Shown: one piece after another, positions 29,311-36,028 of the stretch | Layout: each line of letters begins with the position of its first letter | Position numbering within the stretch: the stretch's first letter is position 1 | DNA from: a bacterium | GTDB lineage: Bacteria > Actinomycetota > Acidimicrobiia > Spongiisociales > UBA5794 | Reading direction: 5' to 3' | Length of the DNA: 36,028 nt | NCBI GenBank assembly: GCA_024226255.1 | Contig: JAAELU010000486.1 | Coordinates: 1 to 36,028, forward strand | Made by a program: the position numbers and the translations under genes | The notes under the pieces: model-generated | Databases searched by the model: none | Told to the model about the DNA's origin: nothing | Seen by the model: the letters and a program-made list of their open reading frames with translations, nothing else

Positions 29311-30047
29311 TGCCCAGCCAAGCCGTACTGAACAAGCGCGCGGACATGCAGACGTGGTTCAAGACCGTGTTCCTGTCCGCTGCGTTCAAGACCTGGGCGC
29401 GTGGTCGGCTGGATCGTCGCGGCCCCACGCCTCACGGGCGCTTCCCGCACCGCACGCCCTACCTTGAGGACGCTGGCGGTAGCGGAGAGAACACCGTCCC
29501 CGACGAGATGGTGGACTGGCGTAGGGACTGGGGCGCGGAGTTCTCTGACCCGGACCCCGTGCTCTGGACGACTGAGCCGACGCAGGACGCCGAGGGCAAC
29601 CAGATCACCGAGGGCGTTCCTGCTCACGGGTGGCTCACAGCTCCGGTGTCCCACGACGGCGTGGTGATCGAGCCGGGCGTGCCTGATCCCAACCCCGTGG
29701 TCACGAAGCACACATGGCGCGGCGTGTGGAAGGGTGGGCTGAACGCCGACACGACCACGTTCCCGATCAAGGAGAGCACGCCGAAGCCCGCGAACGGCCG
29801 GTTCCTGTGCTCGCTGACGTGGAACACGCAGGACCGGCGCCGGGCTCGCACCGGGCCTCAGTTCTTCCGCAACATCATCGTGTGCCGGGTGCGCTACACG
29901 GACGAGAACGACCGGACGCAGGAGATCCACGACGAGATCAAGTGGGTTGACGAGACGCTGGACGACGGTGTGACTTGGAACGACACGGTCGATGCTGACT
30001 GGGTCGAGACGTACAACGGCCCCACGGAGGTTAGCGGAACACCGTAA
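29310..30047 (+). CDS. Hypothetical tail-region protein, 245 aa
   Basis: ATG at 29310 via TAATG. A soluble, mostly beta protein with an early helix (PSQAVLNKRADMQTWFKTVF), many Trp and Pro, and a C-terminal half dominated by short strands (TPKPANGRFLCSLTWNTQDR, then FFRNIIVCRVRYTDENDRTQ). No signal or membrane segment. It lies directly before the LamG protein with the same TAATG coupling, so it is possibly a tail-fibre base or connector; family not recognised. Confidence 0.75.
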   Translation: MPSQAVLNKRADMQTWFKTVFLSAAFKTWARGRLDRRGPTPHGRFPHRTPYLEDAGGSGENTVPDEMVDWRRDWGAEFSDPDPVLWTTEPTQDAEGNQITEGVPAHGWLTAPVSHDGVVIEPGVPDPNPVVTKHTWRGVWKGGLNADTTTFPIKESTPKPANGRFLCSLTWNTQDRRRARTGPQFFRNIIVCRVRYTDENDRTQEIHDEIKWVDETLDDGVTWNDTVDADWVETYNGPTEVSGTP

Positions 30048-32191
30048 TGGCGCTACCGACGACAGATCTGGCTCTTGCTTTGGATATCGATCAGCGAGTT
30101 TGCGCTAACGCTGCCGCAGACTTCGACGGTTCGACGCAGTACCTTTCACAGACGACGAGCGACTTCGACCCTGATCCGACCGCCGATTGGTATTGGTCTG
30201 CATGGCTGCGCCCGGCGTCGGGCTTGGCCAATAACACTGTATTCTTTGAGGTCGAGGACTCAGGAACCTACGTCCTTCGCATTCGTTGGAATACAACCGC
30301 TGGCGGGCGGTTTCAGGCTCGATACGACAACGATGGGCTAGGCCACTCGGGGGTTGCGAAGGCAGTTGGCGCGGATGACGCTTGGTACTTTGTTGAGGTC
30401 TGGTGGGACGCGTCTGCGACGACACTCTATGTGACGGCAGACAGGGAAACACCCGTGAGTTCCAACTTCGGGGGAACGAACAGCGCGTGGCACACGCTCG
30501 CCGAGATGAACGTATTCGCGGCGGGCGGGTCGGCAAGCGCAAGCGGGCGCGCGTCCGTGATGACTTGCGTCGAAGGCTCTATCCCCGACGACGACGACAA
30601 GGACGCCCTATTCAACGGCGGCCTGGGCCGCGGCGCGGACTACGTGAAGAACACTTGGGGCGCGACGGCGACGTACTGCTGGCCGCTGCACGAGGCGTCT
30701 AGTGCGCGCGCCGAGATCATGGGCAACGGCACCGACCTCACGGACAACAACTCGGTGGGCGTGGCGGGGGGGGTGAGCAACGACCGCATGTGGTCGCTCA
30801 CCACGCACACCGACTACTGGGAGGCAACGTCCGGCTGGCTCCCCGACTTCACCGAGAAGTGGATGATCCAGCAGTGGGTCTACGTACGCGACGGCTCGGT
30901 CGATTGCACGTTCTTCAAGGGCGAGTGGGACACCGCGGGCACCAAGATCCATCTGTGGTGCAAGGACTGGACTGACGATCTTCGTGCGCTGATTACTGTT
31001 CCCGGTGACAACGTGATACCCGCCTGCACTGGCAACGCCTTGTCAGCAGATGGCTGGCATCTTGCGGAGTTGGAGTGGGATCCAGACATCCTAGGCGGCC
31101 AAGCCACTGTACGTTTGAATCGAACAGGTGATTCTGATTCGGATGACAATGACTGGGCCACGCTCGGGTCTACCACATCCATGGACCACGTTCGTATCGG
31201 AGACACTGCCGAGGGCAACGAAAACGATTGGCAGGGCAAGTACCTGTTCATCTACCAAGGCGAGCACCCGACAGATGCGGAACGCGACTGGTGGTACAAC
31301 GGCGGCGCCGGTCGTTCGTATGACGAACTGTACGCAGCGAAGGTCCGCGGGACCGGCGACGGCTCGGGGATGTACGACAAGATCGACTATGGCTTTGTGC
31401 GCCCGGTTGGCGACGGTCTGACGATCCCCGACCTGTTCGGTGACATGGACCTCGACACGATTGGCGGCTCGCCCGTAATCATCGAGACGAACCCGCTCGT
31501 AACCGACCACCTCCTCACCGACGTATCCGCGGCAGGCGTGGACCTCGATAACGCCAAGGTCTTCCGCTGGGAGGACGTGAGCGGGGAGGACAACCACGTA
31601 TTCCAGACGACCACAAGTATCCAGCCGCTGTATGAGACAAACTCGGGGTCTCCCCGTGTTCGAGCGGGAACAGCGGGCAACAAACTCGGCAACACATTCA
31701 CCAAACTCTCATCGGGGGGCTGCATTGTGGTGCGCGCCGCGTTCGGTGATATTGCGAACACATATCTCTATGATGGGGGCGATGGAACGGATCGGTGGGC
31801 GCTCATCGCGACAGGCACACAGTGGTACGCTTACGGCGGCGGAATCACTGCTAAATACGGTACATCCGACACGTCTGCGCATACGTGGTACACGACATAC
31901 GATGTGGCGTCTGATGACCACCGCGTTGATGGTACACAACTCAGCACGACGGACACCGGTAGCCGTGATATTGACGGCGTAACCCTCCTAGAGAGGGCCT
32001 CGGGCTCAAACGCTCATGCCAACACCGAGATCACGCGGTATGCGCTATACAGCGCGGTCTTGGCCGGTGGAGACAAGACCGACGCTGAGTACTCGGTCGA
32101 GAATGGGTTTGACGCGAGTCCGCCGGGGGGTTCAAGCATTCCTGTGTTCATGCACCACTACACGAAGAACATTCTAGCGGGGTCTCGGTAA
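30047..32191 (+). CDS. LamG-repeat receptor-binding type tail protein, 714 aa
   Basis: ATG at 30047 via TAATG. Three successive lectin-like sandwiches can be read: residues of about 20-210 (ADFDGSTQYLSQTTSDFDPD ... WYWSAWLRPA), about 245-440 (TEKWMIQQWVYVRDGSVDCT ... AELEWDPDILGGQATVRLNR), and about 480-690 (VFRWEDVSGEDNHVFQTTTS ... TLLERASGSNAHANTEITRY). Such domains bind glycans on the host surface. The first two end in a similar 'GRGADY / GAGRSYDELYA' element, suggesting duplication. Codons in the first 700 bases and in the third domain are less GC-rich than in neighbouring genes, a possible sign of recent exchange. Confidence 0.75.
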   Translation: MALPTTDLALALDIDQRVCANAAADFDGSTQYLSQTTSDFDPDPTADWYWSAWLRPASGLANNTVFFEVEDSGTYVLRIRWNTTAGGRFQARYDNDGLGHSGVAKAVGADDAWYFVEVWWDASATTLYVTADRETPVSSNFGGTNSAWHTLAEMNVFAAGGSASASGRASVMTCVEGSIPDDDDKDALFNGGLGRGADYVKNTWGATATYCWPLHEASSARAEIMGNGTDLTDNNSVGVAGGVSNDRMWSLTTHTDYWEATSGWLPDFTEKWMIQQWVYVRDGSVDCTFFKGEWDTAGTKIHLWCKDWTDDLRALITVPGDNVIPACTGNALSADGWHLAELEWDPDILGGQATVRLNRTGDSDSDDNDWATLGSTTSMDHVRIGDTAEGNENDWQGKYLFIYQGEHPTDAERDWWYNGGAGRSYDELYAAKVRGTGDGSGMYDKIDYGFVRPVGDGLTIPDLFGDMDLDTIGGSPVIIETNPLVTDHLLTDVSAAGVDLDNAKVFRWEDVSGEDNHVFQTTTSIQPLYETNSGSPRVRAGTAGNKLGNTFTKLSSGGCIVVRAAFGDIANTYLYDGGDGTDRWALIATGTQWYAYGGGITAKYGTSDTSAHTWYTTYDVASDDHRVDGTQLSTTDTGSRDIDGVTLLERASGSNAHANTEITRYALYSAVLAGGDKTDAEYSVENGFDASPPGGSSIPVFMHHYTKNILAGSR

Positions 32192-33801
32192 TGGATCTGA
32201 AAGCCAACACAGCAGTCGATGTCCTGATCGGCCCCTTCGTGGATTCGACGGATGGCAACACGACCGAAGACGCGCTGACCATCTCTCAGGCTGACGTGAA
32301 GTTGTCCAAGAACGGCCAGTCGTTGGCGCAGAAGAACGACGCAACCGCCTGTGCGTTCGATGATGACGGCTACTACAACTGCGAGCTGGACGCCACCGAC
32401 CTCAACACCGAGGGCAGCCTCGCTCTGATCGTCCACGAGTCGGGCGCGCTCCCGGTTCGGCATGAGTACAACGTGCTCTCCGAGGCCGCGTGGGATTCCA
32501 TGTACGCCGCCAAGGACGATGGGTTCATGGATGTGAACATCAAGACCATCGGGCGCGCGGACACGCAGGAGACGGAGGCCACGAACCTCGAAGCGGCGGC
32601 TGCGGCCTACAGCGCCACGCGCGGGCTCTCGGGCACGGCGCTCCCGGCGTTTGCCGCTGACGCTGGAGGCGGGCTCCCGATCAGCATCGCGGGAAGCCTC
32701 GACCTCGACGCGATGGACGCGAACGTCACGACCCTGCTGGGCCGCATCTCAGCCACCCTGTTCAACGGCATCACCTCGCTCCGCCAGTGGCTTGGCTGCT
32801 TGGCGCACAACAACGCCGACAACGCCACAGCCCTCAGCGAGATCAACGCCTCGGGCAGCGGCGGCGGTGGGTACGACCAGTCGGCCCACTCGCAGGAGGC
32901 TATTGGTGACAACGTCTCGAACATCCCGACAGAGAGCGTCATCGCGGACAGCGTGTGGGACGAGGCCCAGTCTGGGCACACCACTGCGGGCACCTTTGGC
33001 AAGTACCTCGATACAGAGGTCTCTGGCGTCGGTGGTGGGTCTGCGGCGTCTATCGCTGATGCGGTGTGGGACGAGGCTCTTTCGGGCCATACCGGCGCCG
33101 GGTCTGCTGGTAAGTCACTGGCGGACACCGAGGCAGATGCCACGCTCATTGTTGCTGACACTGACGAGCTGCAAACCGACTGGACGAACGCCGGGCGACT
33201 CGACACACTCCTCGATGCGTGTAAGACCATCGCTGACGACTGGACGAATGGCGGGCGGCTGGATCTGATCCTTGACGCAATCAAGGTCATTAGCGATGAC
33301 TGGACCAACGGTGGGAGGCTCGACTTGATCCTCGACATCATCGCGGCGGACACGACGACCGACATCCCGACGTTGATCGCGGCGCTCAAGGACTTCGACC
33401 CGGCTGCGGACACCGTTGCGCACGTCACGCTCTGCGACACGATCACGACCTACACCGGGAACACGAAGCAGACGGCGGACAACGACACCAGGCTCACGGC
33501 GATCCAGGCCATCACGGATGCGATGGGGGCTACGGCTGCCGCGAACTTCGCGCTGGCTCTGGGCGCCTCAGGTGTCGTTACTGGAGCGGCTGTCACCGGC
33601 ACGCTCTCGACCACGGTGATGACCACGGACTTGTCTGAAACCACCGACGACCACTACATCGGGCGCATCATCGTCTGGACCAGTGGAGATCTGGCTGGGC
33701 AGGCCACGGACATCACGGATTACTCGGGGACCAACGGAACCTGTACCTTCACGGCGGTCACTGAGGCACCGTCCAACACGGACGCCTTCATCATCGTCTA
33801 A
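32191..33801 (+). CDS. Tail fibre / baseplate-like protein with 20-residue repeats, 536 aa
   Basis: ATG at 32191 via TAATG. The N-terminal 90 residues (VDVLIGPFVDSTDGNTTEDA ... HESGALPVRHEYNVL) are a widespread phage tail domain with an Ig-like look. The middle has two copies of VWDExxSGHTxAGxxGKxL and then three 20-residue units built on DWTNxGRLDxxLDAxKxIxD (DNA 33178-33357). These repeats suggest a trimeric coiled or beta-helical stalk. The C-terminus (TTVMTTDLSETTDDHYIGRI) is a beta strand-rich tip. Probably part of the host-attachment apparatus. Confidence 0.75.
   Translation: MDLKANTAVDVLIGPFVDSTDGNTTEDALTISQADVKLSKNGQSLAQKNDATACAFDDDGYYNCELDATDLNTEGSLALIVHESGALPVRHEYNVLSEAAWDSMYAAKDDGFMDVNIKTIGRADTQETEATNLEAAAAAYSATRGLSGTALPAFAADAGGGLPISIAGSLDLDAMDANVTTLLGRISATLFNGITSLRQWLGCLAHNNADNATALSEINASGSGGGGYDQSAHSQEAIGDNVSNIPTESVIADSVWDEAQSGHTTAGTFGKYLDTEVSGVGGGSAASIADAVWDEALSGHTGAGSAGKSLADTEADATLIVADTDELQTDWTNAGRLDTLLDACKTIADDWTNGGRLDLILDAIKVISDDWTNGGRLDLILDIIAADTTTDIPTLIAALKDFDPAADTVAHVTLCDTITTYTGNTKQTADNDTRLTAIQAITDAMGATAAANFALALGASGVVTGAAVTGTLSTTVMTTDLSETTDDHYIGRIIVWTSGDLAGQATDITDYSGTNGTCTFTAVTEAPSNTDAFIIV
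33178..33357 (+). repeat. Three 60-bp coding repeats
   Basis: Units at 33178-33237, 33238-33297 and 33298-33357 have an exact 60-bp period and encode DWTNAGRLDTLLDACKTIAD and two relatives. The second and third are closer to each other than to the first, suggesting stepwise duplication. Confidence 0.8.
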
Positions 33802-34040
33802 TGCCGACACCCTCTGCCAGCGCCCAGACACGCCACGGCCTCTACGGAGGAGCGAGGCAGAGGTACGGGTCGTTCTCCGGCAAGGCCGAGTTCACCCCGC
33901 CGGTCGTCACCGCGACGGTGCTGGCGAGTGGTACGTGGTCTAAGACGACGGTCGCCGACGGGACGTGGGACAAGACATCGGTGTCGGGCGGGACGTGGGC
34001 CAAGTCGAACCCGGACGACGGGAACTGGGAGAGTGACTGA
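33801..34040 (+). CDS. Small tail-region protein with GTW repeats, 79 aa
   Basis: ATG at 33801 via TAATG. The N-terminal half is basic with RHGLYGGARQRYGSFSGKAE. The C-terminal half repeats a GTWxKT/S unit three to four times (SGTWSKTTVADGTWDKTSVS, then GGTWAKSNPDDGNWESD), which would make short beta ribbons. Similar short proteins occur next to fibre genes in uncultured phages. Possibly a fibre tip or linker component; function not established. Confidence 0.7.
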   Translation: MPTPSASAQTRHGLYGGARQRYGSFSGKAEFTPPVVTATVLASGTWSKTTVADGTWDKTSVSGGTWAKSNPDDGNWESD

Positions 34041-34453
34041 TGCCTGGACTCCGTAACTTCGTAGGCGGCAACACCCCGGCGAACGGGGGCGCGTTCGTCC
34101 TTGGCGAGACGTTCACTTGGACCGAGACGGTGGAGATCGACGGTGCGGCTAAGAACCTGAGCGGGTTCACCGCCTACCTGCTTCTGAACGACGTCTCTGC
34201 CGGCGGAACGGATCTCGAGAAGGGCTCCGACGACGACACGGACTGGATCGAGATCACGACGTCAGCCAGCGGCATCATCACGCTGAAGGTGGACAAGTCT
34301 CCCTCAGGCGTACCCACAACGGGCGCCACGTACCGCGTGGGTGGCTGGGTAACTGACGGCACGGATCAGCACCGCTTCGGCGTGGGGGACGACAACGACC
34401 CGGCAACGTGGGAGTTCAAACGAGGAGGCGAGGGGACGCCGACGGAGTTCTGA
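34040..34453 (+). CDS. Ig-like tail protein (BppU N-terminus-like), 137 aa
   Basis: ATG at 34040 in a TGATG overlap. The sequence has regular beta strands with FVLGETFTWTETVEIDGAAK, LSGFTAYLLLNDVSAGGTDL and ITLKVDKSPSGVPTTGATYR, matching the look of the small Ig-like domain at the N-terminus of baseplate upper proteins; this is inferred by pattern. It has no Cys. Its stop overlaps the start of a six-codon mini-cistron. Confidence 0.65.
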   Translation: MPGLRNFVGGNTPANGGAFVLGETFTWTETVEIDGAAKNLSGFTAYLLLNDVSAGGTDLEKGSDDDTDWIEITTSASGIITLKVDKSPSGVPTTGATYRVGGWVTDGTDQHRFGVGDDNDPATWEFKRGGEGTPTEF

Positions 34454-34473
34454 TGCTGGACAAGTACCCGTAA
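34453..34473 (+). CDS. Six-codon mini-cistron (MLDKYP)
   Basis: ATG at 34453 shares its A with the upstream TGA, and its TAA shares an A with the next ATG at 34473 (TGATG ... TAATG). The following gene has no ribosome site of its own, so ribosomes could reach it through this short relay. It might also be a chance ORF, but both junctions have the coupling form used elsewhere in this genome. Confidence 0.45.
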   Translation: MLDKYP

Positions 34474-34736
34474 TGCTGCTGGCCGACATCAATCTCAGCG
34501 TGGAGGCTGCGGGCGTCCTCGCGACGGTGATCTGTAGCGCGTTCGGCGCGCTCGTCGCGTGGGTGAAAACGTCGCACAAGTCGCACCTGAAGGATCTGAA
34601 GGATGTCGCCGTGGAATCGACCACAGTCATCAAGGCCAACACCGAGCAGGCGCGCCGTACCGAGACGCAGCACAAGGAAACGATGAAGCAACACGAGCGG
34701 CTGATCCGCGTCATCGAACCGTGGGAGAAGGGATGA
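34473..34736 (+). CDS. Holin-like membrane and coiled-coil protein, 87 aa
   Basis: ATG at 34473, reached through the mini-cistron. Residues 10-31 (VEAAGVLATVICSAFGALVA) are one membrane helix. Residues 36-87 are a charged coiled coil (KSHLKDLKDVAVESTTVIKA ... QHKETMKQHERLIRVIEPWE). One membrane helix with a long cytoplasmic coil resembles XhlA-type or single-pass holin accessory proteins, but the match is only in architecture. It ends in ATGA coupling. Confidence 0.65.
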   Translation: MLLADINLSVEAAGVLATVICSAFGALVAWVKTSHKSHLKDLKDVAVESTTVIKANTEQARRTETQHKETMKQHERLIRVIEPWEKG

Positions 34737-35056
34737 GCCGCGACATGAGCCTAGATGAAGTCCTGGCCGAGTTCCGATCCGCCGTCGCGATGAACCGCGA
34801 TGCTCACCGAGACGAGGAGGCGGCACGAGAGGAGCTTGAGAGGTTGCAGACGGATCGCCCGCTGCGGCCCTCGAAGGGCTTTCGTTGTTGCCGTGATGAG
34901 AATGACCCAGAGCGCGGGTGGCTGTGGCTGCCCTGCGCGTTGGTCGTCCTTTGCGCCGCCGCCGTTTTCACCTGTGGCGATCGGGCTGAAGTGGGTGCTG
35001 AAGTGATCGCCGCTGGCCTGCTACACGACATGGCCATCGCTAGGAGCGCAAGATGA
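34733..35056 (+). CDS. Coiled-coil plus membrane protein, 107 aa
   Basis: ATG at 34733 overlaps the previous stop; the frame open from 34559 is a shadow of the holin-like gene. An N-terminal coiled coil (VLAEFRSAVAMNRDAHRDEE, then REELERLQTDRPL) is followed by a Cys-containing KGFRCCRDEND linker and one membrane helix (LWLPCALVVLCAAAVFTCGD). The opposite order, coil first and membrane last, complements the preceding protein. Unassigned; possibly membrane lysis control. ATGA coupling to the next gene. Confidence 0.65.
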   Translation: MSRDMSLDEVLAEFRSAVAMNRDAHRDEEAAREELERLQTDRPLRPSKGFRCCRDENDPERGWLWLPCALVVLCAAAVFTCGDRAEVGAEVIAAGLLHDMAIARSAR

Positions 35057-35313
35057 AGCCTGCCGACGGGAAGTACCGCCTCACGTCCACGAACCCGCCC
35101 GGGTTCGTCGCGACGGTCACGGTCACCGGGACCACCCTCACGACGTTCCTCGGCTTCGGGCCTCTGACCTACGACGAGGCGCACGACTGGTTCGCGTCGC
35201 CGGATCCTGATGTGACGATCCGCTGCACGGGCGAGGGTTCGTTCGAGGCTGTGCAGAACTTCGGCACGCCGCAGCAGCAGGCCTACGAAGGGTCGTGCGC
35301 GCTCATTCCTTAG
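35053..35313 (+). CDS. Hypothetical protein, 86 aa
   Basis: ATG at 35053 in an ATGA overlap; last rightward gene. A small, probably beta-rich soluble protein (KYRLTSTNPPGFVATVTVTG, then TFLGFGPLTYDEAHDWFASP). No signal or motif. Its end overlaps the convergent gene's stop region by 11 nt, so the two transcripts must meet here without a separate terminator. Confidence 0.7.
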   Translation: MKPADGKYRLTSTNPPGFVATVTVTGTTLTTFLGFGPLTYDEAHDWFASPDPDVTIRCTGEGSFEAVQNFGTPQQQAYEGSCALIP

Positions 35314-35926
35314 CGGGCATCTCAGCACGGTCCCCAAACACCTTCATGGCGAGCGCCGCGACGTGCGGGTCGTCCGTCTCAAACGTGCAGTGCTTCGTCT
35401 CTACGCGGTACGCCTTGGGCGGCACGGGGTCGCCTGCCTCCGCCAGCGCCTCCGCATCCCCGAACGCATCTCCCGCCTCGGGCTGGTCGTGGAAGTGGTG
35501 CCACCAGTCCACGCACAGGTAGGACAGGTCGCCCGCGTGAACCGTCCTGCTTACGTCCGGGTCATCGCTCCCACACGTCGGGCAGGTAGCCGACCCTCCG
35601 AATGCCTGTCTCTCCTCCGCGGGCGTCAGGTGTATGTGATTCGGGTCGGCTGAATCTGTGCGGGCGCGGATCTCTGCGCGGCGGGTCAGGTTCGCCCACG
35701 CGCGCCCCGTCTCTATGTCGTCCGGGCCATGTGCGCTCTGCTCGTAGGCCTTACGGTACGCCGACCATAGACTGGCCCACGCCTCCCGCTCCTCCGCCAC
35801 CGCGTCCTTGATGGCCTGGGCGGTGGCTCTGGTGTCCGCCTCGCATGTGTAGAAGTGCGGCCCCGTCTCCAAGGCGCGACCGCACCGGCACCGCGCTTCA
35901 CGCGCCCTCTCGCTAGGTGTCTTCAC
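35303..35926 (-). CDS. Hypothetical protein with zinc-ribbon-like Cys pairs, 207 aa
   Basis: I chose GTG 35926-35924 because GGAG lies twelve bases upstream; the longer frame to 36004 overlaps a better small gene. Residues of about 13-28 have CRCGRALETGPHFYTC, and residues of about 113-116 have CPTC with another Cys near 138, as in small zinc-binding proteins. The middle is helical with many Ala/Arg/Glu. The C-terminus carries EVETKHCTFETDD-like beta. No family is recognised. It resembles the leftward early genes at the other end of the window in orientation and style. Confidence 0.7.
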   Translation of the reverse strand: MKTPSERAREARCRCGRALETGPHFYTCEADTRATAQAIKDAVAEEREAWASLWSAYRKAYEQSAHGPDDIETGRAWANLTRRAEIRARTDSADPNHIHLTPAEERQAFGGSATCPTCGSDDPDVSRTVHAGDLSYLCVDWWHHFHDQPEAGDAFGDAEALAEAGDPVPPKAYRVETKHCTFETDDPHVAALAMKVFGDRAEMPAKE

Positions 35927-36014
35927 GGGTGTATCTCCGGTTAAGCCAGTGGTGAGCGAGGGCGCCAAGCGCGAACGACTGAACGCACAGGATGATGGTG
36001 GCAAGAATGCTCAC
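35913..36014 (-). CDS. Small membrane peptide, 33 aa
   Basis: GTG at 36014-36012 with GAGGAGG upstream, at the very edge of the window. The product MSILATIILCVQSFALGALA is a single membrane helix, followed by HHWLNRRYTREDT. Its stop lies 14 nt inside the following gene, consistent with the coupled leftward genes near position 1. If the ends of the window join, it would be the next gene after the truncated one at 1-128. Confidence 0.6.
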   Translation of the reverse strand: MSILATIILCVQSFALGALAHHWLNRRYTREDT

Positions 36015-36028
36015 GCCCCGCCCTCCTC

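Noticed and set aside
33178-33357. CRISPR-like array
   Set aside because: The repeats are coding, contiguous and in frame, with no spacers.

Overview
The window reads as part, or nearly all, of the genome of a tailed phage with podovirus-type (P22-like) virion genes. The evidence is a portal of about 750 residues, a separate scaffold gene, an HK97-fold type coat protein, a head-tail adaptor, a tail nozzle, three consecutive candidate ejection proteins and receptor-binding type LamG proteins. There is no tail-length tape measure, sheath or baseplate set. Base composition is GC rich throughout. Genes are packed tightly, often with ATGA, GTGA, TGATG or TAATG stop-start overlaps, and GTG starts are common. 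Several virion-region proteins carry lipoprotein signals, which suggests a Gram-negative host; the host itself cannot be named from the sequence. I see no DNA polymerase, primase, helicase, integrase, repressor, tRNA gene, endolysin or CRISPR array.

Layout. (1) Positions 1-2807 hold leftward small genes of unknown function. They are split into units by GC-rich terminator-like hairpins, and four of the gene starts have a hairpin 15-21 nt upstream of the start codon. (2) 2808-3040 is a divergent intergenic region. (3) 3041-3640 is a TerS-like gene, followed by two 38-bp direct repeats with nested palindromes and an 11-C run. (4) 3870-7738 is a rightward run of eleven small genes. It includes two paralogous ParB/sulfiredoxin-like proteins on either side of a polysaccharide-pyruvyl-transferase-like enzyme, and a zinc-ribbon protein. 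(5) 7735-9540 is the large terminase, inverted relative to its neighbours. (6) 9613-27424 is the rightward head-tail-ejection module, interrupted by one leftward gene for a predicted zinc-metalloprotease lipoprotein (17366-17812). (7) 27537-29310 holds small lipoproteins, a DUF1353 protein and small membrane/coiled-coil proteins, a possible lysis or envelope cassette. (8) 29310-35313 encodes probable receptor-binding and tail-fibre components plus small membrane proteins. (9) 35303-36014 is another pair of leftward genes.

Working together: TerS, TerL and portal would package DNA into a shell built from coat, scaffold and a decoration-type protein. The adaptor and nozzle close the head, and the 231-, 532- and 1332-residue proteins are likely ejected with the DNA. 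The LamG and repeat-containing proteins probably contact the host surface. The leftward genes at both ends would be contiguous if the molecule is circular or circularly permuted; a one-base gap at the join would give a typical GTGA overlap. In that case the replication functions would be supplied largely by the host.
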